Of a DNA stretch of 19,870 nt, positions 6,752 through 13,696 are shown piece after piece; positions within the stretch are counted from its first letter, which is position 1, and the number at the start of each line of letters is the position of its first letter. The notes beneath the pieces were generated by a model. It made no database searches, had not been told where the DNA came from, and was given only the letters and a program-made list of their open reading frames with translations. The DNA is from Deltaproteobacteria bacterium (GTDB lineage: Bacteria; Desulfobacterota; Deferrimicrobia; Deferrimicrobiales; Deferrimicrobiaceae), in NCBI GenBank assembly GCA_025357175.1, contig JANXPS010000033.1:1-19870 (forward strand), read 5' to 3'. The translations under genes and the position numbers were made by a program.

Positions 6752-8049
6752 GTTCGTCGGAATCGCTGCTGTTCGTCGCGTCCCGGCTCGTTGCGGACGT
6801 TGACACCGTCTACACGCCCGGTGCGATCGCCGTGTCCGGCGGGGTCGTTGGGGCGGTCGGCCACCCGGACGAAGTGATCGCCTCCGTTCCGTCCGGCTTC
6901 CGCAGGATCGACCTTCCCGGATGCGCGATCCTGCCCGGGATCGTCAACGCTCATGCCCACCTGCAGATTCCTCCGGTCGGTTTTCCCGACGAGGACGAAA
7001 TCGCCGATGCCGGCGGCTCTCCATTCATCGCCTGGCTCCTTCGCGTCATCGCGTGGCGCCGGGGCGCGAACCCGGCGGATTCGGGGATGCACTTCGACAT
7101 CGCGATCCACGAGGCGCTGTCGTTCGGGACGACGGCCGTGGGCGAAATCGCGGGGAGCGACCTCACCGTCTACAACGAGTGCCCGATGCGCGCCCGCGTC
7201 TTCGTCGAGGGCATCGGGTTCGCCCCCGAAGCGGCCGAGAAATCGGAAGGCGCGGTCGTCGCGGCGCTTGCGCGGTTGCGCGAAACGTCGGCCTGCAATC
7301 CGCTGGTGCTGGCCGGCATCTCCCCGCACACGCCATATACTGTAGGCGGGTCGCTGCTGCGGAATCTTGCCGCTTTGTCGGTGCGGGAGGGGTTGCTGCT
7401 GTCGCTGCACCTGGCCGAGTCGCCCGAGGAGATCGAATTTCTCAGCAGCGGGGGCGGCCCGGTCGCCACCGCGCTTTTCCCCGCCGTCGGGCAGGACGTT
7501 TCCTGGTTTCGCGGCATCGGGATGACGGTGCCCGGATATCTCGCGCGCACCGGCGTTTTGCGGGACGGGACGCTGCTGGTGCATAATGTCCACCTGTCCC
7601 GGGCCGGGATCGACGCGTTGCGGGAGGGCGGCGCCCGATTCGCGCTCTGCCCGCGCAGCAATGCGGCGCACGGCAACGGCTCTCCCGACGTGACGCATTT
7701 CGTGGACGCGGGCATCCCTTTCGCCCTGGGCACCGACAGTCGCGGCTCCGTTCCCACCCTTTCCCTCTGGGACGAGATGCGGGCGGCGGCCGGGCTCTAC
7801 CAGGGCGACAAGTCCGAGGCGGAGCTTTCCTCGGCGATATTTCGTGCGGCGACGGCGAACGGCTCGGCCGCGCTCGACCTGCCGGGCGGGACGCTGCTGC
7901 CGGGCGGCCCTGCCGACTTCTGCGTGACCGACGATCCGGGCAGGAGCGATTCCGGGATATTCGTGCGATTGATCGAAGGAACGGGCTCCGGCGGAATCCG
8001 CGCAACGGTCGTCGGCGGGAGCTGCCGCCACGGCGACCTGCCGCTATAA
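6748..8049 (+). CDS. amidohydrolase family protein (cytosine deaminase/chlorohydrolase-like; candidate aminodeoxyfutalosine deaminase)
   Basis: A 433-residue metal-dependent hydrolase of the amidohydrolase superfamily, subtype with one metal. The metal ligands are visible: H69 and H71 (NAHAHL), H221 (LSLHLAES, with E224 next to it), H279 or H282 (LVHNVHLS) and D330 (LGTDSRGS). Related enzymes deaminate purine-type substrates such as aminodeoxyfutalosine, S-adenosylhomocysteine or methylthioadenosine, or dechlorinate triazines. The first would fit an anaerobe making menaquinone by the futalosine pathway, but no mqn gene is in the window, so that is inference only. I chose ATG 6748, which overlaps the small upstream ORF, because the conserved N-terminus (SESLLFVASRLVAD) follows directly. 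A GTG at 6712 would add 12 residues. It lies 18 bp before smpB. Confidence 0.85.
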   Translation: MSSSESLLFVASRLVADVDTVYTPGAIAVSGGVVGAVGHPDEVIASVPSGFRRIDLPGCAILPGIVNAHAHLQIPPVGFPDEDEIADAGGSPFIAWLLRVIAWRRGANPADSGMHFDIAIHEALSFGTTAVGEIAGSDLTVYNECPMRARVFVEGIGFAPEAAEKSEGAVVAALARLRETSACNPLVLAGISPHTPYTVGGSLLRNLAALSVREGLLLSLHLAESPEEIEFLSSGGGPVATALFPAVGQDVSWFRGIGMTVPGYLARTGVLRDGTLLVHNVHLSRAGIDALREGGARFALCPRSNAAHGNGSPDVTHFVDAGIPFALGTDSRGSVPTLSLWDEMRAAAGLYQGDKSEAELSSAIFRAATANGSAALDLPGGTLLPGGPADFCVTDDPGRSDSGIFVRLIEGTGSGGIRATVVGGSCRHGDLPL

Positions 8050-8067
8050 ACAAGAAGGAACCGGAAA

Positions 8068-8565
8068 TTGACCGAACACCCCAAGAAAGCCGTGACCGAA
8101 AAGACCGTCGCGCTCAACCGGCGCGCCCGGCACGAGTTCCACATCCTCGACACGGTCGAGTGCGGAATCGTGCTCATGGGATACGAGGTCAAGTCGATCC
8201 GGCAGGGCCGCCTCAATCTGGCCGATGCCTACGCGACGGTCCGCGTCGGAGAGCTTTTCATCGAAAACATGCACGTAAGCCCCTACAGCCACGGCGATGC
8301 CCGCATCATCGACCCGCTTCGCAGCCGGAAGCTTCTGCTGCACCGCCGCCAGATAGACCAGCTCTTCGCGAAGATGCGGGAGCAGGGGCTCACCCTCGTT
8401 CCGCTCAAGGTCTACTTCAAGGGCCCCAACATCAAGGTCGAGATCGCACTCGCCAAGGGCAAGAAGCTCTACGACAAGCGCCAGGACATCGCCGAACGCG
8501 ACGCCAAGCGCGACATCGCGCGCGTTGCCCGGGGCAAGGGCCCCAACCGCCGCAACGACGATTGA
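8068..8565 (+). CDS. smpB: SsrA-binding protein SmpB
   Basis: A 165-residue SmpB, the partner that carries tmRNA to stalled ribosomes for trans-translation. Characteristic sequence: VALNRRARHEFHILDTVECGIVLMGYEVKSIR (15-46), LADAYATVRVGELFIENMHVSPYSHG, RKLLLHRRQIDQL, LVPLKVYFKGPNIKVEIALAKGKKLYDKRQ (about 111-140) and the basic C-terminal tail (ERDAKRDIARVARGKG) that enters the decoding centre. The start is TTG at 8068 with AGAAGGAA at 8053-8060 before it; no ATG fits the conserved N-terminus. It is the last gene of the run that begins at panB. No ssrA (tmRNA) gene is seen downstream in the window. Confidence 0.97.
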   Translation: MTEHPKKAVTEKTVALNRRARHEFHILDTVECGIVLMGYEVKSIRQGRLNLADAYATVRVGELFIENMHVSPYSHGDARIIDPLRSRKLLLHRRQIDQLFAKMREQGLTLVPLKVYFKGPNIKVEIALAKGKKLYDKRQDIAERDAKRDIARVARGKGPNRRNDD

Positions 8566-8612
8566 GTCGCAACCCTCCGATTCCACCGGAACTTCGCTCA
8601 AACCCCCATCCC

Positions 8613-8629
8613 GCTTCCGCTACGGAAGC
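8613..8629 (+). terminator. short perfect hairpin after smpB, weak terminator candidate
   Basis: GCTTCCG 8613-8619 pairs perfectly with CGGAAGC 8623-8629 around a 3-nt loop, 48 nt after the smpB stop. No T-run follows directly; the nearest T-rich stretch (CCCTTTTCTTTC) begins about 25 nt later. It may help stop or stabilise the smpB transcript, but it is not a classical intrinsic terminator. Confidence 0.35.
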
Positions 8630-8730
8630 ATCTGGCATACGCCTGTCCATTTAGCCCTTTTCTTTCAGTATGTTACGGGCGTCTTAGTCTAAGTTGCCGA
8701 TATCATTGAGGAATTTGCGGCATTATTTTC

Positions 8731-8759
8731 TTGGTCGGCACGCTTTCGCGTGGTAGCAT
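8731..8759 (+). promoter_or_regulatory. candidate promoter for the envelope operon
   Basis: In the A+T-richer stretch between smpB and the LysM gene, TTGGTC 8731-8736 is followed after 17 nt by TAGCAT 8754-8759, preceded by TGG at 8751-8753, an extended -10 element. The -35 match is poor (TTG only) and the -10 is 4 of 6. A 5-bp stem (CACGC/GCGTG, 8739-8752) occupies the spacer. This is the best housekeeping-type candidate I found. No -24/-12 element was found. Confidence 0.3.
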
Positions 8760-8785
8760 GACTCTTGTTTTACTGACCGGGCAGG

Positions 8786-8813
8786 TGTCTGGTTCCGTGG
8801 GGGAACCAAGACA
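8786..8813 (+). promoter_or_regulatory. strong leader hairpin upstream of the LysM-NlpC/P60 gene
   Basis: TGTCTGGTTCC 8786-8796 pairs with GGAACC 8802-8807 and, after one bulged A, AGACA 8809-8813: 11 pairs with a 5-nt loop. A G-run and a short motif downstream (CACGG 8830-8834) could pair instead with CCGTG 8795-8799, giving an alternative fold. ATCGG 8814-8818 can pair with CCGAT 8843-8847, which covers the start codon. No usual Shine-Dalgarno sequence precedes ATG 8846. The leader may regulate translation, but I recognise no known riboswitch class. Confidence 0.4.
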
Positions 8814-8845
8814 ATCGGCTTTCGGGGGGCACGGCCAATCATCCG

Positions 8846-10306
8846 ATGCGACGTCAATCACACATAATCCTTCTGCTGGCAGCGCTGATCGCACTCGTCG
8901 CAACCGGTGCGTCCGCCGCGAGCCACAGGGGCCGGAAGGGCGCAACCGCTTCGTCCGCAACCGAGTGGGCCGGCTATCACACCGTCCGCAAGGGCGATAC
9001 GGTCGCGACCATCGCAAAGGCCAACGATCTATCGATCGACGAGCTCAAGCAGCTGAACCCCGGCAAGAAGCTCGACCGGCTCAAGCCCGGGATGCGGGTT
9101 CGGATCAAGGCCATCCTCGAAAAGGCGACCGCATCCGCGGCGCCGGTCGTGGCACCCGAACCGGCTGCGACGGCCCAGGCCGATCCCGAGCCGCGCAAAG
9201 TTTCGAAGGCGCCCGAACCCGTGCCGGCCGCTCCCGCGGTCGAATCCGTCGAGGCGCCCGCCGGGAATGCGGCCTACCACACCGTCCGCAAGGGCGACAC
9301 GTTCGCCACCGTCGCGAAGGCAAACGGCCTGTCCGTCGAAGAGCTGAAGCGGCTCAATGCCGGCAAGGATTCGCGCCGTCTCAAGATCGGGACGCGGTTA
9401 TGCGTCAAGTCCGGGGCCGATGCGCCGCCGGCGGCGAAGACGGTCGCGAAGCCGGTCGAAAAAGCGGTCGAGATCGCAGCCGAAAAAAAGGCCGAAAAAA
9501 AGGCAACCGAGGTAGCGGTCGAGAAACCGTCCGAGAAGGCGTCCGAGAAAACGGAGTCCGAGCCGGTTTCCGCAAAAGCGGTCTATCACAAGGTGCACAA
9601 GGGCGAGACGTACGCATCGATCGCCTCGAAATACGGCGTTTCGGTCAAGACGCTCAAAAAACTCAACCACATCCGGAAGAACCGGAAACTCAAGCCCGGC
9701 AGCCAGCTGCTGGTTCGTCGCGGCAGTGCGGGCGGCCCTATTTCTGCCGATCGCCGCCGGGAACTCGAGAAAATCCTGCAGAACGAGGCGTCGCTGACCG
9801 CCGAAGGCGCCGCCCTGGCCGCCGCCCAGGTGACCGAGATGGCGCCCGAGCTGCTGGCCGCCGCCGGCGACAACGCGATAGGCGGGCCGATCGTCGAGGA
9901 ATCCGTTTCCTCCGGGATCGCGGGCCGCGTCATCCGCATCGCCAAACTCATGCTGGACCTTCCCTACCGGTTCGGCGGGACTTCGCTGACCGGAATCGAC
10001 TGCTCCGGATACGTCCAGAAGGTGTTCGGCTTCCTGAACATGCCGCTTCCGCGCAGCGCCCGCGAGCAGTTCGCCAAGGGCGAGAAAATCGACAAGGGTG
10101 CGCTTGCGACCGGCGACCTCGTCTTCTTCAAGACGTACGCCCGCTTCCCGTCCCACGTCGGCATCTATCTCGGCGACAACAAGTTCATCCACGCATCGTC
10201 CGGCGACCACAAGGTCAAGATCGACAGTCTCGACGCTCCCTATTTCCTGCGCCGCTACATCGGCGCAAGACGCCTGGTCACCGACCAGAAGGACGACGAG
10301 GAATAA
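8846..10306 (+). CDS. secreted LysM (x3)-NlpC/P60 peptidoglycan endopeptidase
   Basis: A 486-residue exported cell-wall hydrolase. Residues 1-25 are a signal peptide (MRRQSHIILLLAALIALVATG, then ASA cleavage site). Three LysM peptidoglycan-binding domains follow at about 43-88, 143-188 and 247-291, separated by Ala/Pro/Glu/Lys-rich linkers; the second linker carries EKKAEKKATE-type repeats. The C-terminal NlpC/P60 domain (about 360-475) has catalytic C386 (GIDCSGYVQ), H437 (FPSHVGIYLGD) and H449 (FIHASS). Such enzymes cut D-Glu to diaminopimelate bonds in stem peptides in the periplasm. It is first in a seven-gene run, 5 bp before a lysozyme-like gene. ATG 8846 is the only usable start, since an in-frame TGA lies at 8774-8776. 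The first two LysM repeats are much alike at DNA level. Confidence 0.93.
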   Translation: MRRQSHIILLLAALIALVATGASAASHRGRKGATASSATEWAGYHTVRKGDTVATIAKANDLSIDELKQLNPGKKLDRLKPGMRVRIKAILEKATASAAPVVAPEPAATAQADPEPRKVSKAPEPVPAAPAVESVEAPAGNAAYHTVRKGDTFATVAKANGLSVEELKRLNAGKDSRRLKIGTRLCVKSGADAPPAAKTVAKPVEKAVEIAAEKKAEKKATEVAVEKPSEKASEKTESEPVSAKAVYHKVHKGETYASIASKYGVSVKTLKKLNHIRKNRKLKPGSQLLVRRGSAGGPISADRRRELEKILQNEASLTAEGAALAAAQVTEMAPELLAAAGDNAIGGPIVEESVSSGIAGRVIRIAKLMLDLPYRFGGTSLTGIDCSGYVQKVFGFLNMPLPRSAREQFAKGEKIDKGALATGDLVFFKTYARFPSHVGIYLGDNKFIHASSGDHKVKIDSLDAPYFLRRYIGARRLVTDQKDDEE

Positions 10307-10311
10307 ATCCC

Positions 10312-10839
10312 ATGACTACCCGGATCCGCCATGCCGTATCAGGCACCCTGCTGATCGGGGCGATGCTGTTGCTCCGAGGCGCAAGCCACCTCCCGCAGCC
10401 GGTGTTCCCCGTTCCCTTTGCGGCGCTGCCGCCGCCCGAACTGCGCGAGCCGGCCGCCGAGGGCGCCGACACCGTGCTCATGTGGGAACTGGTCAAGCGG
10501 TACACGACCAAGTACCAGGTGCAGGACCAGGCGGTCAAGATCTACAAGGTGATTTTCGAGGAAAGCCGCTTTCTGGGCGACGTCCGCTCCGAGAAGGGCG
10601 AATACATCGGCATGTGCCAGTTCCGCCCGAGCACTTTCTACCAGAACGTCCGGGACATGAAAGAGAAGATGCTGCTTCCGAAGGACGTGCGTTTCTCCCC
10701 CTTCAACCCCGAGCACGCGATCCACGTCATGACCTGGATGTGGAGCCGCGGCTACAAGGATCACTGGGGACCGACCCGTTTCGTCGAACGACAGGCCGAA
10801 GACGGGTCCGCGTCCGGACAAAGCGCCTCGCTTCCGTAA
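10312..10839 (+). CDS. lysozyme-like / transglycosylase SLT-type protein, exported
   Basis: A 175-residue protein. Residues 1-22 form a signal peptide or membrane anchor (RHAVSGTLLIGAMLLLRGASH), followed by a Pro-rich linker to about 47. The body has the lysozyme-like pattern FEESRFLGDVRSEKGEYIG (82-100), where E84 would be the catalytic acid of the ESxF motif. MCQFRPSTFYQNV (101-113) then matches the GxxQFxPSTF pattern of lytic transglycosylases. FNPEHAIHVMTWMWSRGYKDHWGP fits the helical end of the fold. It probably cuts or binds glycan strands next to the endopeptidase encoded just upstream. The start at ATG 10312 comes 5 bp after the upstream stop, with GAGGAA inside the previous gene's end as a likely Shine-Dalgarno sequence. 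The longer frame reaching back to 8731 is a shadow of the LysM gene. Catalysis is not certain. Confidence 0.82.
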   Translation: MTTRIRHAVSGTLLIGAMLLLRGASHLPQPVFPVPFAALPPPELREPAAEGADTVLMWELVKRYTTKYQVQDQAVKIYKVIFEESRFLGDVRSEKGEYIGMCQFRPSTFYQNVRDMKEKMLLPKDVRFSPFNPEHAIHVMTWMWSRGYKDHWGPTRFVERQAEDGSASGQSASLP

Positions 10840-10858
10840 AGGACGTTCGGCTTCCTCC

Positions 10859-12268
10859 ATGAAAACCTCCGGATTTTCCTCCGTTTTCCTCACGTTGCTC
10901 CTTTGCATGGGCCTCGTCGCCGTTTCCGGTGACGCCTCCGCCGCGGTTCACAAGAAGAAGGCGGGGACCGCCTCTCCCAAGGCTGCGCCCGCTCCGAAGA
11001 AGGGCCATAAAAAAGGGAAGGCGAAGCGGCCGGCGACGCCCCGGAAAAAATCCGGGTCTTCGAGCCGTGTGCACCGGCCTCATGTTCCACCCACGATTCC
11101 TGCCGGGCCCCCGATCGACCCGGGCGCGTTGGCCCCTGTTCCTCTCGAAATGCCTCAAGGCGCGCTGGCCCCGTTCTTCCGCGATCTCTCGGCGCTCGAG
11201 GCGGGCGGGGGCGACAACGGGACGACGCGGGTCGTCCGCGTGCTCCATTTCGGCGACTCCCACGTCGCGGCCGACTACTGGAGCGGGGAACTTAGGCGAC
11301 TGCTGCAGCAGCGTTTCGGCGACGCCGGGGTGGGGTACGTCATGCCGGGCCACCCCTGGAAATATTTCCGCCACGCGCTTGCCAAGACGCTCGACGGGGA
11401 CGGCTGGCAAACGACCGGGCTGGCCGCACCGCCTCCCGACGGGGTGCTCGGTCTCTCTGGGGTGTCTCTCTCGCCGCGCAAGGACACGCCCGCATCCGTG
11501 CTGGCGCCGGGCCGCAATTTCAAGGTGACGCTGGCCGCCGAATCCGACAAGGTCCCCGTTCTCCTGCTCGTGGACAACGCGCCCGCGGACAACCTTTCGG
11601 TCAGTTCCCACTGGATCAATTCGGGCGGCAGCGACGTCGCGCTCCTGTCGATCTCGAACCGGGACCCCCTGCCGGATGTCCCCCGCAAGCTGTCCGTCAT
11701 GGCCTCCCCGGGAAACGGCACCCGCCTGCTCGGGGCCGAATTCACGAACGGACGCAGCGGGCTCATCCTCGATACGCTTGGGCTGAACGGCGGGCGGATG
11801 ACCGCGCTCGAGAAATGGTCGCCCCGCATGCGCCGTCAGTTGCTGCTCGACGCGAAACCGTCGCTCGTGATCGTGTCCTACGGTACCAACGAAATCGCAG
11901 CGAAGAAGTTCACCTTCGAGGGATTCAAGGCCGATTGCGTCCGCGTGCTCCGGGCGCTCAAGGAGGACGCCGGGGGCGCCGCCATCCTCGTGACGGGTCC
12001 GGCCGACCGGGCCGGGAAGAAGAAAAGCGGCTGGTCCCTGATGACGCAGGACGAAAGGCCGGTCGTCCGCGCGCTTCGCGAGGCGGCGGCCGAGACGGGC
12101 TGCGCGTTCTGGGATCTGCAGGCCGCGATGGGCGGGGAGGGGGCGGTTTTCTCCTGGATGCAGGCCGGGCTCGGGCAGACGGACGGCGTCCACTTCACCC
12201 AGGCGGGTTACGAGCGGCAGGGCCGAATGCTTTATGACCGGTTGATGGCGGCGTATGAATTGAAATGA
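10859..12268 (+). CDS. exported SGNH/GDSL-family protein (SGNH-1), probable envelope O-acyltransferase or esterase
   Basis: A 469-residue protein with a signal peptide (1-28, LTLLLCMGLVAVSGDASAA). A very basic Lys/Ala/Pro linker follows (31-66), then an SGNH catalytic domain. Block I is VLHFGDSHVAAD with nucleophile S134, block II is DTLGLNGG (305-312), block III is VSYGTNE with N344, and block V is TDGVHFTQAG with D442 and H445. A beta-rich insert of about 140 residues lies between blocks I and II. In bacterial O-acylation systems, SGNH partners of MBOAT proteins take the acyl group on the Ser and pass it to a polymer; esterases of the same fold remove it. The role here is inferred from the adjacent MBOAT gene, whose ATG overlaps this stop. 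It is clearly paralogous to the protein encoded at 13697-15187. Confidence 0.87.
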   Translation: MKTSGFSSVFLTLLLCMGLVAVSGDASAAVHKKKAGTASPKAAPAPKKGHKKGKAKRPATPRKKSGSSSRVHRPHVPPTIPAGPPIDPGALAPVPLEMPQGALAPFFRDLSALEAGGGDNGTTRVVRVLHFGDSHVAADYWSGELRRLLQQRFGDAGVGYVMPGHPWKYFRHALAKTLDGDGWQTTGLAAPPPDGVLGLSGVSLSPRKDTPASVLAPGRNFKVTLAAESDKVPVLLLVDNAPADNLSVSSHWINSGGSDVALLSISNRDPLPDVPRKLSVMASPGNGTRLLGAEFTNGRSGLILDTLGLNGGRMTALEKWSPRMRRQLLLDAKPSLVIVSYGTNEIAAKKFTFEGFKADCVRVLRALKEDAGGAAILVTGPADRAGKKKSGWSLMTQDERPVVRALREAAAETGCAFWDLQAAMGGEGAVFSWMQAGLGQTDGVHFTQAGYERQGRMLYDRLMAAYELK

Positions 12269-13692
12269 GTCTTTCCAGCCCGGTCTACCTGGCGTTCCTG
12301 CTCGTCGCTGTCGCAGGTTATCGCCTGTCCGGGGGGCTGCGCCGGTTCCACATCCCCGCGATCCTCATCTTCTCCTTCGTATTCTATTCCGCGTGGAACC
12401 CGCTCTATTGCCTTCCGCTGGCCGTCACCGCCATCCTCGATTTCAATACCGCTCGCTACGTTTCCCGCCGCCGCGGCCGCCGGGCGGCCCGCATCGCGCT
12501 GGCTTTGGATATCTCGGCCAACCTGTGCATTCTCGGCTTTTTCAAATACTTCAACTTCATGGCCGAAAACGCGGCCGGGATCGCCTCGACGCTCGGCTTC
12601 GACCTTCCATCCGTCCCGTTCCGGGTGATTTTCGGCGTGGGAATCTCCTTCTACACGTTCCAGTCGATGAGTTACGTCATCGACGTCTACCGCGGCGACG
12701 TCGAGCCCGCACGCGGCTTCCCCGACTATCTCGCGTTCGTCTCCTTCTTCCCGACGCTGCTGGCCGGGCCGATCACGCGCGCCTCCGTGCTGCTTCCGCA
12801 GCTCGAGCGTCCGGCGGAGCCGATCACGGCGGGGGCGGGCGGGCGTGCGCTTTTTCTCATCGCGCTCGGCTTCGTCAAGAAGCTGGTCGTCGCCGATTAC
12901 CTGGCCGTCAACCTGGTCAACCGCGTCTTCGACCTGCCGGGCATGTTTTCCTCGGCCGAGATCCTGGCCGGCGTTTACGGCTACGCGGTCCAGATCTACT
13001 GCGACTTTTCCGGATACAGCGACATCGCCATCGGGTCGGCCATCCTGCTCGGCATCACCCTCAAGGACAATTTCAACGCGCCCTACCGCGCGAAGGATCT
13101 TCCCGAATTCTGGCGCCGCTGGCACATCTCGCTTTCGACCTGGCTGCGCGACTACCTGTTCTTCTCGCTGCCCGGGAACCGGTCGCGGAAATGGGCGCCC
13201 TATTTCAACACGCTGGTCACCTTCGCGCTGGGGGGCTTGTGGCACGGCGCATCGTGGACCTTCCTGGCGTGGGGCGTGCTGCATGGCGGCGGTCTCGCGG
13301 TCGCCCGGTTCGTCGAGTCGCGGCGGCCCCGCACGCGGGGCATCCCGGTCGTCCCCGCCTGGCGCAGGGCGCTCGGGGTGTTCGTGACGTTCCACTTCGT
13401 CTGCCTGACGTGGATCTTCTTCCGGTGCGATTCGCTCGAAGGCGCGTTCGCCATCCTGCAGGGGCTCGGCCGGGCAAGTTTCGGCCTCGGCAACGTCACG
13501 TGGCGGATCGCCGCGTTGACGATTGCTGGGGTTTTTCTCCAGTGGCTGCCGGAGAAAGTTTATCCGGCCCTTCAGCAGCGGTTTGCAGCGCTGCCCTCTC
13601 CGGTCCAGTGCGGGCTGCTGGCGGCGACGGCCGTGGCGGTCGTCCGCGTCTCCGGCTCCTCGATTTCCCAGTTCATCTACTTCAATTTCTAG
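12265..13692 (+). CDS. MBOAT-family membrane-bound O-acyltransferase (AlgI/PatA/DltB type) with C-terminal acyl-shuttle motif
   Basis: A 475-residue polytopic membrane protein. Typical MBOAT features are the N-terminal hydrophobic helices, NLCILGFFKYFNF (86-98), GISFYTFQSMSYVIDVYRG (126-144), FPTLLAGPI (162-170), IYCDFSGYSDIAIG (244-257), FWRRWHISLSTWLRDYLF (282-299, H287) and GGLWHGASWTFLAWG (323-337) with catalytic H327. The C-terminus is FIYFNF (470-475). This matches the extracytoplasmic hexapeptide whose Tyr (here Y472) carries the acyl group in MBOAT systems that lack a separate DltX. MBOAT proteins of this class move an acyl group from an intracellular thioester across the membrane. 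The gene lies between two SGNH genes and upstream of an ACP gene, so the carrier protein is the likely donor. The start ATG overlaps the previous stop (ATGA). Confidence 0.95.
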   Translation: MSLSSPVYLAFLLVAVAGYRLSGGLRRFHIPAILIFSFVFYSAWNPLYCLPLAVTAILDFNTARYVSRRRGRRAARIALALDISANLCILGFFKYFNFMAENAAGIASTLGFDLPSVPFRVIFGVGISFYTFQSMSYVIDVYRGDVEPARGFPDYLAFVSFFPTLLAGPITRASVLLPQLERPAEPITAGAGGRALFLIALGFVKKLVVADYLAVNLVNRVFDLPGMFSSAEILAGVYGYAVQIYCDFSGYSDIAIGSAILLGITLKDNFNAPYRAKDLPEFWRRWHISLSTWLRDYLFFSLPGNRSRKWAPYFNTLVTFALGGLWHGASWTFLAWGVLHGGGLAVARFVESRRPRTRGIPVVPAWRRALGVFVTFHFVCLTWIFFRCDSLEGAFAILQGLGRASFGLGNVTWRIAALTIAGVFLQWLPEKVYPALQQRFAALPSPVQCGLLAATAVAVVRVSGSSISQFIYFNF

Positions 13693-13696
13693 ACGG

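Noticed and set aside
8631..8760. Sigma-54 (-24/-12) promoter before the envelope operon
   Set aside because: GG and GC dinucleotides at the required 10-nt spacing with proper context were not found.
8566..8845. tmRNA (ssrA) gene next to smpB
   Set aside because: No tRNA-like ends, no tag-peptide reading frame and no terminal CCA-type acceptor seen in this gap.
8740..8850. Possible c-di-AMP (ydaO/yuaA) riboswitch before the LysM-NlpC/P60 gene
   Set aside because: GGGGGAACCAA and TTTCGGGG recall part of that class, and the gene type fits. But the CCGAAUCC-like 5' part and the GACAGCUAACC-like 3' part are absent, and the start codon leaves no room for them.
8731..10311. Upstream part of the long frame leading into the lysozyme-like gene
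   Set aside because: It is out of frame with the LysM-NlpC/P60 gene, which has a signal peptide and catalytic residues; only 10312-10839 of that frame is real.
13523..13696. Upstream extension of SGNH-2 into the MBOAT gene
   Set aside because: It would overlap the coding end of MBOAT including FIYFNF; the ATG at 13697 gives a proper signal anchor.
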